Source: an uncultured Burkholderiales bacterium (GTDB taxonomy: Bacteria > Pseudomonadota > Gammaproteobacteria > Burkholderiales > Thiobacillaceae). From it: a stretch of 5,885 nt of DNA. Made by a program: the position numbers and the translations under genes. The stretch covers positions 1 to 5,885 of the forward strand of contig CALAMX010000197.1 of assembly GCA_937925755.1 (NCBI GenBank). The letters are read 5' to 3'. Below are positions 1 to 5,885 of the stretch, piece after piece. Below the pieces are notes generated by a model. The model did no database searches. It worked only from the letters and a program-made list of their open reading frames with translations, and had not been told where the DNA came from. Positions within the stretch are counted from its first letter, which is position 1, and every line of letters starts with the position of its first letter.

Positions 1-299
1 GCCGATTCGGCCGAAGGCTGCGCCTGAGCGCTGTGGCCGAGCACACCCCGAGGCAGAGCTTCTGCAACCGATTGCGCACCCTGGTTCGCCCCGGGGGCGT
101 GTCGTGCCGCGACGTATTGCAGCCATCGATCGGTGGGACACCAGCTCTTGCCGCCATGGTCGCGGAGCGCGTCATTTTTGACCGCACGAGCTTACACTCC
201 CAAAACCTCTCCTGATAAGGCATTGCCGGCGATGTCTGCAGGCAAGGGCCGTGAAAGTCAGCAAACGGGCACAGGCCACTGGGATGGACAGGTTTTGAG
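1..299. other. Leader region without a supported gene
   Basis: I see no convincing gene here. Two frames are open from the left edge on the + strand, to stops near 175 and 213, so the tail of an upstream gene cannot be excluded. Neither translation resembles a known family, and both are rich in Arg, Pro and Cys, as expected from chance reading of GC-rich DNA. The region includes a perfect 10-base palindrome at 6-15 (TTCGGCCGAA) and a 14-base near-palindrome at 221-234 (one mismatched pair), 66 bases before the first gene. I could not identify a sigma-70 promoter with both boxes at good spacing. A promoter for the gene at 300 would most likely lie here, by position only. Confidence 0.4.
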
Positions 300-2111
300 A
301 TGACGCCGCCGACGCCCCCAGTCGTTGCCACCGATGCAGGCCCCTGGCATGGATCCCTGCCACGCGCCGGTTTTTATGGTCTATGCGCACATCAGGGGTG
401 GGCGGGCGGCGCGGATATTGTGGGCAGACGCCTGCCTGCGCCTCAGGTACAGATCGGCCCTCTCCTTGCTGCCGCCTGGTCCGCTGGGACGGCATGGGCC
501 TTCTGCCAGACAGAGCAGCAGCACTGCCTGATCTTCTGCGGCGAGCTCTACAACGCCGAAGCGCTGCGCCGGGAGCTCGCCCTCACCGAGGCCACTACCC
601 AGGCCCAGCTCCTCGGGGCTGCTTACCGACGCTGGTCCTTGCAGTTCATTGACCACCTGGATGGCCAGTTCGCCTTGGCCATTTATGAGGATGGGCACGT
701 ACACCTCTACCGCGACCGGTCTGGCGCGCAAAACCTCTTCTATAGCTTCCCTGACAACGGGCGCATTGCCTTCGCCACCCAACTCGATGCCTTGTTTCGC
801 CTGCCGGGCGTTGGGCGCCGCATCGACCGGCGAGCCCTGCAAGAATATCTGCACCTGTTGGAGATCGCGCCCCCCAACACCCTATTCGAGGGGATCTATG
901 CGCTCGATGCAGGACAGCTGCTGACCTGGTCGCCGGCGGGGAGGTCCATCCGTCGTACACAGACGGCAGCGGAAGAGCCATCCCCCGGTTACGAAGAGGC
1001 CTTGGATAGACTGGATGGCCTGCTCCGGCACAGCATCGCCGCTCGTCTGGCGGACGCGGCCAACCCTGCCGCCTTTCTCAGCGGCGGTGTGGACTCTTCC
1101 CTGCTTCTCGCCCTCGCGGCCAAGGTCAGGCCCGACCTTACCGCCGTCACCGTTGCCTTCGCCGATCCGCGTCTCGACGAGGCCCCCAGCGCCAAGGCCG
1201 TGAGCCGACATCTGGGCCTACGCCACACGGTATTGCATTTCTCTCAAGACGACTACGTGCAGGCAGTGCAGGATTTTGCCTGCCATGCCGAGCAACCCAT
1301 GGCCGACCCGGCCATACCGCCGACGATCCTGGCCTTCAGACACTGTCGTGCGCATCACGACGTGGTGCTGGATGGCAGTGGCGCCGACGAGGCTTTCGGT
1401 GCCATGCCACCGCGACATGTTCGCGTCGCAGTGCAATACGCCAGCCTGCTGCCCGGCTGGTTGCGGCGTACGGGCGTCAGTGTCCTGCGCCACCTGCCTC
1501 GCCTGGATGGCTATGCACCGATCCTCGACTTCGAACATCCCGCGGAGTTGACCCTGCGCTGGCGTGGCTTCACCCGACAGGAAATCGAGGCCCTGAGCGG
1601 CGAGCCGGCCGAGCTCGAGCAAACGCCGTTATACCGCACCTTCTCCCGCTTCCCACGCCCAGCCCACTTCCAACGCTACAGCGCTGTGCTGGACGCCATG
1701 ACCTGCGACCGCTTGCACCATGCCGCCTTCATCACCGGCCTGACGGTGCGCTATCCCTACTGGGACCGATCGGTGGACGAGTTCATCCGCGCCTTACCCG
1801 TGGACTACCGCTACCGTCCGGGCCAATCCAAACGACTGTTGCGCGACTTGCTCGCGCGGCAGATGGCGCGCAACCTCTGGGAACGACCCAAGCACGGCTT
1901 CGATTTTCCCCTACAGGCCTTCTTGACGGTGGAAGATTTCCAGCTGGTACGCCGTTATCTGCTGGAGGCGGATTGGAAGCGCTGGGAGCTAGTCGCACCC
2001 GAGGAGGTGGCGAACCATGCGCGCCGCTTCATTGCCGGTGAGCTGGGTCTCGACTTTCGCGTCTGGGCACTGGTGATGCTCGCGGCGTGGTTGGAGGGGC
2101 ATGGTTATTGA
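300..2111 (+). CDS. Asparagine-synthetase-like ATP-dependent amidotransferase with degenerate glutaminase domain
   Basis: This 603-residue protein has the two-domain plan of class II asparagine synthetases. Residues about 20-210 form the glutaminase-like domain, with an ELYN motif at 82-85 and a DRSGAQNLFY segment equivalent to the family's DRFGxxPLYY. Residues about 230-600 form the synthetase domain: the ATP-pyrophosphatase loop SGGVDSS at 261-267, LDGSGADEAFG at 357-367 (family form SGxGxDExFGGY), and RPKHGF at 529-534, carrying the conserved Lys of the RPKQGF-type subfamily. The glutaminase half looks dead. There is no Cys after the initiator Met. The GFYG at 24-27 aligns with the usual Cys-Gly-Ile-x-Gly start and puts Ala23 at the nucleophile position, behind a 22-residue extension. 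The RHRGPD motif is absent, and Cys80 replaces the Asn of NGE. Such losses are known in beta-lactam synthetases and lasso-peptide cyclases, and in some polysaccharide-locus members. The sugar-gene context favours modification of a glycan or its precursor, but the substrate is unknown. GGACAGG at 286-292 is a plausible ribosome binding site for ATG 300. Confidence 0.88.
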   Translation: MTPPTPPVVATDAGPWHGSLPRAGFYGLCAHQGWAGGADIVGRRLPAPQVQIGPLLAAAWSAGTAWAFCQTEQQHCLIFCGELYNAEALRRELALTEATTQAQLLGAAYRRWSLQFIDHLDGQFALAIYEDGHVHLYRDRSGAQNLFYSFPDNGRIAFATQLDALFRLPGVGRRIDRRALQEYLHLLEIAPPNTLFEGIYALDAGQLLTWSPAGRSIRRTQTAAEEPSPGYEEALDRLDGLLRHSIAARLADAANPAAFLSGGVDSSLLLALAAKVRPDLTAVTVAFADPRLDEAPSAKAVSRHLGLRHTVLHFSQDDYVQAVQDFACHAEQPMADPAIPPTILAFRHCRAHHDVVLDGSGADEAFGAMPPRHVRVAVQYASLLPGWLRRTGVSVLRHLPRLDGYAPILDFEHPAELTLRWRGFTRQEIEALSGEPAELEQTPLYRTFSRFPRPAHFQRYSAVLDAMTCDRLHHAAFITGLTVRYPYWDRSVDEFIRALPVDYRYRPGQSKRLLRDLLARQMARNLWERPKHGFDFPLQAFLTVEDFQLVRRYLLEADWKRWELVAPEEVANHARRFIAGELGLDFRVWALVMLAAWLEGHGY

Positions 2112-2542
2112 ACCTAAAAAACCTCAGTTGACCGCTTGATTCGTTTCGCAACAGCCTGATCATGCTGACGAGTTTGCCTACGTTCCCACTCACCCATATG
2201 CTGAGACCGCTACGCGCCCGCTTGCCGGCCCAGGACAGTGGCATTCGGGTCACAATGCATCCTTCCGGTCGAGGTTGTTCTCGAGACACCATGGGAGTGC
2301 GAAGGTAGGCTTTTTCGACTACTCTAGGGATGTTGCCGATACAGCCCAATGCCGAACGGATCAGAGGTCGATTTAACCGGATGGCTGTCACCTGAAGCCG
2401 AGCGGATGCCGAGGAAAAGCGTCAGTGCGGTCTTCCGTCGTCCGACGAAGGAGTCCTCGGGTCCAAGCCCGGTCTTTGACGGCATGTAGACAAACACAGG
2501 CATTCAGAACAGTAGCCAGGCCAATAACCGATATCAAGCGCA
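2112..2542. other. 431-base intergenic region, no recognisable gene
   Basis: This gap separates the asparagine-synthetase-like gene from the glycosyltransferase operon. Sampled stretches have clearly lower GC (mid-50s percent) than the flanking genes (mid-60s percent). It contains only short frames: 48 codons from ATG 2162, 46 codons from ATG 2349, and part of a minus-strand frame (2029-2391) that also runs antisense over the upstream gene's end. None resembles a known family or has a good ribosome binding site. I see no rho-independent terminator with a T tract after 2111. A TTGACG at 2476-2481 could be a -35 box, but no matching -10 box follows at 16-18 bases. The operon promoter is probably in this gap, inferred from position. 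The composition would also fit degraded, transferred DNA. Confidence 0.5.
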
Positions 2543-3766
2543 ATGAACAGCGCCAACCAGCCCACGCAGCGCCCTCTGCGGGTGCTGATGTACACCGCCT
2601 ATTTCGACCCGGAGTACAGCGGTGCGGCACTTCAGGCGCTGACACTGGCGCGTGAGCTGCGCAAGCGGGGCCACCACATCGCGTTCATTACCAATCGGTG
2701 GGCCGATTTGCCGGAGTCCGACGAAGTGGATGGTTTCCTAGTCTGGCGTCTCGAGGCGGGGCGCATGCGCAAGCATCGTGAGTTCCGGCTCTGGTACAAC
2801 CTAGCGCGTTGGGTCTGGCAGCACCAGCGCGAATTCGACATCCTGCACAGCCACGGCGCCTACTACACGCACGCCTTCATCGGCCCGCTGGGTCGGCTGA
2901 CCGGGCTCAAGACCCTGGTCAAGGCCAGCCTGGCCCATGACGATCTGCAGGATCTGAGCCGCCCAGTCATTGGCTGGCTGCACCGGTTCATGTTGCGGCG
3001 GGTCGATGCCTATGTCGCCATCAGCCAGGACCTGGTCCAGGAGTTCCGCGCCGGCGGCATGGTCCCGACGCGTATCCACTATCTGCCCAATGGCGTGGAC
3101 ACCGAGCGTTTCCACCCTGCCGCGGATGCCGAGCGGGTCAGGCTGCGCACTGGCCTGGGGCTGCCAGCCGGGCGCCCCATCGCCCTGTACGTGGGCGTGC
3201 TGGACGAACGCAAGAACATCCTCTGGCTGGCCGAGCGGTGGGTAGCCAACCGCGGCTTCGACACCGGGGCCCTGCTCGTGGCCGTGGGACCCCAGAGCCG
3301 GGAGGACCCCAACGGGGTACTGCGCGGCCGGCTGCAGGGCCTGAGCCAGGGGGCACCGGAACTCTTCCAACTACGGGATTTCACCCCCGACATCCTGCCC
3401 TGGTACCAGAGCGCGGATGTGCTGGTGCTCCCCTCCCTGAAAGAGGGATTGCCCAACGTCGTGCTGGAGGCCATGGCCTGTGGCCTGCCCTGTGTCGCGG
3501 CGCGGGCGAGCGGCACCCGGGAACTGATCATGCCAGGGCGCACGGGCTATACCTATGAACACGGCAACGCCCGGGACATGGCACGCGCCTTGTCCCTGTG
3601 TCTGGGCCCGGAGGGCCGCAGCCTGGGTACCGAGGCGCGCCGACAGGTAGAGGCGCGCTACTCCATCCGCGCCATCGCCGATCGCTATGAGGCGTTGTAC
3701 GAACACCTGCTCGGGGAGAAGACTTCCCGGCGCATCAGGCAAAAAGACGAGGAGGGCAAGACATGA
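2543..3766 (+). CDS. Family 4 (GT-B) glycosyltransferase
   Basis: This 407-residue protein has the length and motifs of a retaining GT4 glycosyltransferase, which moves a sugar from a nucleotide-sugar donor to a growing glycan at the cytoplasmic face of the inner membrane. The first beta strand (LRVLMYTAYF, 12-21) leads into a Gly-rich turn (SGAA, 26-29) and helix typical of the acceptor domain. HSHG is at 102-105. The C-terminal donor domain begins near YVGVLDERKN (216-225), matching the family's YxGRLxxxKG with Lys224 kept but the usual Arg replaced by Val219. The EX7E motif is complete (Glu301 and Glu309 in EGLPNVVLE). No signal peptide or membrane segment is evident. ATG 2543 has only a weak ribosome binding site. 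The next in-frame ATG (2588) lies inside the first beta strand, so the upstream start is preferred. The stop overlaps the hddA start as ATGA. Donor and acceptor cannot be read from sequence. The neighbours make a heptose-containing product possible. Confidence 0.9.
   Translation: MNSANQPTQRPLRVLMYTAYFDPEYSGAALQALTLARELRKRGHHIAFITNRWADLPESDEVDGFLVWRLEAGRMRKHREFRLWYNLARWVWQHQREFDILHSHGAYYTHAFIGPLGRLTGLKTLVKASLAHDDLQDLSRPVIGWLHRFMLRRVDAYVAISQDLVQEFRAGGMVPTRIHYLPNGVDTERFHPAADAERVRLRTGLGLPAGRPIALYVGVLDERKNILWLAERWVANRGFDTGALLVAVGPQSREDPNGVLRGRLQGLSQGAPELFQLRDFTPDILPWYQSADVLVLPSLKEGLPNVVLEAMACGLPCVAARASGTRELIMPGRTGYTYEHGNARDMARALSLCLGPEGRSLGTEARRQVEARYSIRAIADRYEALYEHLLGEKTSRRIRQKDEEGKT
3750..3756 (+). 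promoter_or_regulatory. Strong Shine-Dalgarno site of hddA
   Basis: AGGAGGG lies six bases before ATG 3763, inside the last codons of the glycosyltransferase gene. It is the best ribosome binding site in the window. Together with the ATGA overlap it fixes the hddA start, and it suggests that hddA is translated both by re-initiation and by direct ribosome entry. Confidence 0.8.
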
Positions 3767-4791
3767 TCATCCGCGCGCGCGCGCCGTTGCGATTGGGCCT
3801 CGCAGGGGGCGGTACCGATGTGTCGCCCTACTGCGACCTCTACGGCGGCCTGGTACTCAACGCCACCATCGACAAGTACGCCTATGCCATCCTGGAGCCG
3901 GAGACCCAGTGGTCGCAGGTGCAGTTCATCGCTGCCGACAAACAGGAGACCTGGCAAGGGCCGGCCGAACCCTTTTTGCCGTTCGACGGCCGCCTGGACC
4001 TGCACAAGGGGGTCTACAACCGCATCGTGCGCGACTTCAACGGCGGACGGCCGCTGCCATTGAGGCTCACCACCCACACCGATGCGCCGCCGGGTTCCGG
4101 CTTGGGTTCCTCCTCCACCCTGGTGGTGGCGATGATCAAGGCCTTCGTCGAATGGCTGAACCTCCCGCTGGGCGAATACGACATCGCCCGCCTGGCCTAT
4201 GAAATCGAGCGCAAGGAGGTCGGTCTCTCTGGCGGGCGGCAGGATCAGTACGCCGCCACCTTCGGCGGCTTCAATTTCATGGAGTTCCATCCAGAGGAGC
4301 GGGTGGTGGTCAATCCGCTGCGGATAAAAAACTGGATCATGTCCGAGCTGGAGGCATCATTGTTGCTGTTCTTCGGCGGGGTCTCGCGCGATTCGGCGCG
4401 CATCATCGACGAACAGGCGAAGAACATCGCCAGCCAGGATCAGGCCGCGATCGAGGCCACGCATGCCCTCAAACAGGAAGCCATCAGCATGAAAGAGAGT
4501 CTGCTCAAGGGCGACTTCGAGGGCCTGGTCGCCTCCATGCAGGCCGGCTGGGAAGCGAAGAAGCGCATGGCGAGCAGCATCTCCAACCCGCAGATCGAGG
4601 AAGCCTATGAACTCGCCCGGGCGGCCGGCGCCCGCGCCGGCAAGATCTCCGGTGCCGGCGGCGGCGGCTTCATGATGCTGCTGGTGGATCCCGCGCGGCG
4701 CATGGATGTCATCCGCGCCCTGTCCGGACGCGGTCAGATCTTCAACTGTCACTTCACGGAAATCGGGACGCAGGGATGGAAGATTTACTGA
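3763..4791 (+). CDS. hddA: D-glycero-alpha-D-manno-heptose 7-phosphate kinase (GHMP kinase family)
   Basis: The 342-residue protein is a GHMP-superfamily kinase of the HddA type, close to the usual length of about 340. It is expected to transfer phosphate from ATP to C1 of D-glycero-D-manno-heptose 7-phosphate, giving the alpha-1,7-bisphosphate on the GDP-heptose route in the cytoplasm. Motif 1 is PLRLGLAGGGTD at 8-19, with the AGGGTD signature of HddA-like sugar kinases. Motif 2, the phosphate-binding loop, is PPGSGLGSSST at 109-119. The catalytic Asp is probably Asp161 in GGRQDQYAA. Motif 3 is KISGAGGGGF at 294-303. The GW near the C-terminus is also usual for the family. The start ATG overlaps the preceding stop (ATGA) behind a strong ribosome binding site, and the stop overlaps the gmhA start (TGATG). 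Adjacent gmhA supports heptose rather than fucose or another sugar as substrate. Substrate specificity remains an inference from family and context. Confidence 0.88.
   Translation: MIIRARAPLRLGLAGGGTDVSPYCDLYGGLVLNATIDKYAYAILEPETQWSQVQFIAADKQETWQGPAEPFLPFDGRLDLHKGVYNRIVRDFNGGRPLPLRLTTHTDAPPGSGLGSSSTLVVAMIKAFVEWLNLPLGEYDIARLAYEIERKEVGLSGGRQDQYAATFGGFNFMEFHPEERVVVNPLRIKNWIMSELEASLLLFFGGVSRDSARIIDEQAKNIASQDQAAIEATHALKQEAISMKESLLKGDFEGLVASMQAGWEAKKRMASSISNPQIEEAYELARAAGARAGKISGAGGGGFMMLLVDPARRMDVIRALSGRGQIFNCHFTEIGTQGWKIY
4778..4782 (+). promoter_or_regulatory. Shine-Dalgarno site supporting the gmhA start at 4791
   Basis: GGAAG lies eight bases before ATG 4791, a normal spacing. The in-frame ATG at 4776 is preceded directly by AGGG, too close to serve it, with only a weak GGGAC further up. 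With the TGATG overlap, this favours 4791 as the true start. Confidence 0.5.
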
Positions 4792-5375
4792 TGATCGAGG
4801 CCATCCGCAGCCAACTGCAGGAGACTGCCGACAATCTGCGAGCGATGAGCGAAGACACGCGGCTCCAGTCCACCTTGGCTCAGGCCGCCAAGGCGTGCAT
4901 CGAGGCCCTGCGCCGCGGCAACAAGATATTGTTCGCCGGCAATGGCGGCAGCGCGGCCGATGCGCAGCACCTGGCCGGGGAGCTGGTCAGCCGCTTCAAC
5001 TACGACCGGCCGGGGCTACCTGCCTTCGCGCTCACCACCGACACCTCGGTGCTCACCGCCATCGGCAACGACTATGGCTACGAATACTTATTCGCCCGCC
5101 AGATCGAAGCGGTGGGGATGAGCGGAGACGTCTTCATTGGCATCTCGACCTCCGGACGCTCACCCAACGTGCTGAACGCTCTGCGCAAGGCCCGTGACAA
5201 AGGGTTGGTCACCGTTGGGTTCACCGGCCGCATGGGCGGAGAAATGCCGCATTTGTGCGATTACTGTCTGCACGTCCCGGCCGATGCCACGCCACGGATT
5301 CAGGAAGGGCACATCAGCCTGGGGCACACCTTGTGCTGGCTGATCGAGCGCGCACTCTTCCCTCATACCCCATGA
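4791..5375 (+). CDS. gmhA: Sedoheptulose 7-phosphate isomerase (phosphoheptose isomerase)
   Basis: This SIS-domain protein of 194 residues is a GmhA. It converts D-sedoheptulose 7-phosphate into D-glycero-D-manno-heptose 7-phosphate, the substrate of HddA next door, in the cytoplasm. The phosphate-binding GNGGSAADAQHLAGEL is at 50-65, and the STSGRSPN loop follows in the middle. The metal and catalytic residues are all present: His60 and Glu64 (His61 and Glu65 in E. coli GmhA), and Gln171 and His179 in QEGHISLGH (Gln172 and His180 in E. coli). The one-residue offset and the length, close to the family's 190-195, support starting at 4791, where TGATG overlaps the hddA stop. An in-frame ATG at 4776 would add five residues (199 in total) and cannot be fully excluded. 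Its own stop overlaps the next frame as ATGA. GmhA enzymes act as tetramers; this one may be a second, locus-specific copy alongside a core-LPS gmhA elsewhere in the genome. Confidence 0.93.
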   Translation: MIEAIRSQLQETADNLRAMSEDTRLQSTLAQAAKACIEALRRGNKILFAGNGGSAADAQHLAGELVSRFNYDRPGLPAFALTTDTSVLTAIGNDYGYEYLFARQIEAVGMSGDVFIGISTSGRSPNVLNALRKARDKGLVTVGFTGRMGGEMPHLCDYCLHVPADATPRIQEGHISLGHTLCWLIERALFPHTP

Positions 5376-5464
5376 CGTGCCGCGAACTGACCGATTGGTT
5401 ATGCACGCGCATGGCATTCGTTGTAAGCCTCGGTGCAGCAATTGCCTTGGGAAGCTCTGCATAA
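5372..5464 (+). pseudogene. Truncated start of a fourth operon gene, cut by an IS end
   Basis: A reading frame begins with an ATGA overlap on the gmhA stop, the same arrangement as the upstream junctions. It encodes 30 residues, starting MTCRELTDWLCTRM and continuing with a hydrophobic run (AFVVSLGAAIALG) that could be the start of a membrane segment. From about base 5449 the DNA becomes an IS5-like terminal repeat, so the last four or so residues and the TAA at 5462-5464 come from the mobile element. About 26 codons would then be original. There is no clear ribosome binding site, so expression would depend on coupling. The fragment is too short to assign to a family. It does not look like the start of HddC (a nucleotidyltransferase with an early LAGGxGTR motif). 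A chance frame is the alternative. Confidence 0.45.
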
Positions 5465-5467
5465 CCC
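5449..5467. repeat. Solo IS5-like terminal repeat (first copy)
   Basis: GGGAAGCTCTGCATAACCC matches the IS end at 5528-5546 at 17 of 19 positions and lies in the same orientation, 79 bases upstream. The following sequence (5468-5524) differs from the interior of the downstream IS except for a CGGG in register. It is best read as the end of an older or different IS5-type element, of which about 75 bases remain. The preceding bases (CCTTG) do not give a clear YTAR target. Confidence 0.55.
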
Positions 5468-5527
5468 GGCGAGCGGGATGAGCACCGCGCGCCCGGAGCG
5501 CGAGCCGCGAGACATAACATAAGGTTA

Positions 5528-5546
5528 GGGAAGCTCTGAACAACCC
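5528..5546. repeat. Terminal repeat of the IS5-family element (second copy)
   Basis: GGGAAGCTCTGAACAACCC marks the transposase-3' end of the partial IS. It resembles IS5-type ends. If the element proper starts at the GGAAG at 5529, it is preceded by TTAG (5525-5528), which fits the four-base YTAR target duplicated by IS5-group elements. The opposite end lies outside the window, so neither an inverted repeat nor a target duplication can be confirmed. Confidence 0.6.
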
Positions 5547-5636
5547 TTGCTACGGGCGTCGAGGTGGGATTTGAGTTTTACAAAATGGGATTTGGCACCG
5601 TTTTGGCGGTCTTCGTGGTCATCTTGGCTCCCCTGT

Positions 5637-5657
5637 GCGGGGCGTTTTCGGCCCCGC
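5637..5657 (-). terminator. GC-rich hairpin downstream of the transposase
   Basis: GCGGGGC at 5637-5643 and GCCCCGC at 5651-5657 form a perfect seven-base stem with a seven-base loop, 30 bases past the transposase stop. An overlapping palindrome, CCCCGCGGGG (5652-5661), allows alternative pairing. No T tract follows on either strand, so it is not a canonical intrinsic terminator. It may slow or shield transcription at the IS end. Confidence 0.3.
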
Positions 5658-5686
5658 GGGGGCTTGTGCGCCCGGTTTGGACGCAC

Positions 5687-5885
5687 CTATCCTGTCGTCG
5701 TCTGCAAAAGGTGCCTGCGCACCATCCACAGATTGGCCAACATCAAGAGGGTGGTGATCTGCGCGGCATTCTTCTTCAGCCCCCGGTAACGGACTTTGGT
5801 GTAGTGAAAGACACACTTGACCACCCCAAAGATGTGCTCGCCGCGTGCGCGAATGCGGGCCTTGACGGTCTCGATCTGGTCCAGT
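5687..5885 (-). CDS. IS5-family transposase, C-terminal part (runs off the window)
   Basis: Reading the minus strand from 5884 to the TAG at 5687-5689 gives 65 residues with no stop. The N-terminal part, including the first two Asp residues of the DDE triad, lies beyond the right edge. The visible part contains RARGEHIFGVVK, matching the R(3)E(6)K part of the DDE signature, with the catalytic Glu encoded at 5837-5839 and the Lys seven residues on. The usual Tyr three residues before the Arg is Ala. The following KVRYRGLKKNAAQ and the LMLANLWMVRR tail are characteristic of IS5-group transposases (typically KVRYRGLAKNxAQ and LxNLW). No frameshift is visible in this part, so the copy may be functional, but that cannot be judged from one end. 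Confidence 0.87.
   Translation of the reverse strand, partial: LDQIETVKARIRARGEHIFGVVKCVFHYTKVRYRGLKKNAAQITTLLMLANLWMVRRHLLQTTTG

Larger units (their letters stand above)
5529..5885 (-). mobile_element. Partial IS5-family insertion sequence
   Basis: The last 357 bases are one end of an IS whose transposase runs on the minus strand and continues past the window edge. From left to right they comprise the terminal repeat, about 140 non-coding bases with a GC-rich hairpin, and the 3' end of the transposase gene. Family assignment rests on the transposase C-terminus, the end sequence and the TTAG flank. Insertion here separates gmhA from whatever followed it. In this orientation any outward promoter near the transposase start would point into the transposase, not into the heptose operon. 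Confidence 0.75.

Noticed and set aside
33..215. 60-residue frame starting at GTG 33
   Set aside because: No ribosome binding site, no family resemblance, and the frame is open from the window edge; likely chance coding in GC-rich DNA. I also considered a lasso-peptide precursor for the synthetase-like gene, but no leader/core pattern is visible.
2029..2391. 120-residue minus-strand frame across the end of the asparagine-synthetase-like gene and the gap
   Set aside because: About a third is antisense to a clear gene and the rest has no recognisable motif; no good start context.
2476..2481. TTGACG as a -35 box for the glycosyltransferase operon
   Set aside because: No TATAAT-like hexamer at 16-18 bases downstream, so one box alone does not support a promoter call.
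2162..2489. Two short + strand frames (ATG 2162-2308 and ATG 2349-2489)
   Set aside because: 48 and 46 codons, no ribosome binding site and no recognisable sequence; only worth revisiting if conserved in relatives.
5486..5502. CGCGC/GCGCG hairpin between the two IS ends as an operon terminator
   Set aside because: Only a five-base stem in very GC-rich DNA with no following T tract.
5547..5789. 80-residue + strand frame over the IS
   Set aside because: Partly antisense to the transposase C-terminus, Arg/Trp/Cys-rich and unlike any family; a shadow frame.

Overview
This window is a piece of a polysaccharide (lipopolysaccharide, capsule or exopolysaccharide) biosynthesis locus from a high-GC bacterium, cut at its right end by an insertion sequence. 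The strong G/C preference at third codon positions, the GmhA/HddA heptose genes and the IS5-type element fit a proteobacterium, possibly a gamma- or betaproteobacterium. That placement is an inference from gene content and composition; no marker gene is present.

Layout on the + strand. Bases 1-299 hold no gene I can support. Bases 300-2111 encode a 603-residue asparagine-synthetase-like protein. Its ATP-using synthetase domain looks intact, but its N-terminal glutaminase domain is degenerate: the catalytic Cys is absent and the Asn of the NGE motif is Cys. Bases 2112-2542 are a 431-base gap of visibly lower GC with no recognisable gene. A tight operon follows: a GT-B family 4 glycosyltransferase (2543-3766), hddA (3763-4791), gmhA (4791-5375), and the start of a fourth reading frame at 5372. 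Every junction is an ATGA or TGATG overlap, so translational coupling is likely.

GmhA makes D-glycero-D-manno-heptose 7-phosphate from sedoheptulose 7-phosphate, and HddA phosphorylates it at the anomeric carbon to the alpha-1,7-bisphosphate. These are the first two steps to GDP-D-glycero-alpha-D-manno-heptose. The two later enzymes, GmhB (7-phosphatase) and HddC (guanylyltransferase), are not in the window. The glycosyltransferase may use the resulting sugar or another one. The asparagine-synthetase-like protein may form an amide bond on a sugar or other acid, but its substrate is unknown.

The operon is broken after gmhA. The fourth frame runs for about 26 codons and then enters a sequence resembling an IS5-family terminal repeat, which supplies its stop codon. 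A second, nearly identical IS end lies 79 bases further on, preceded by TTAG, which fits the YTAR target of IS5-type elements. It begins a partial IS that runs off the right edge with the C-terminus of its transposase on the minus strand.
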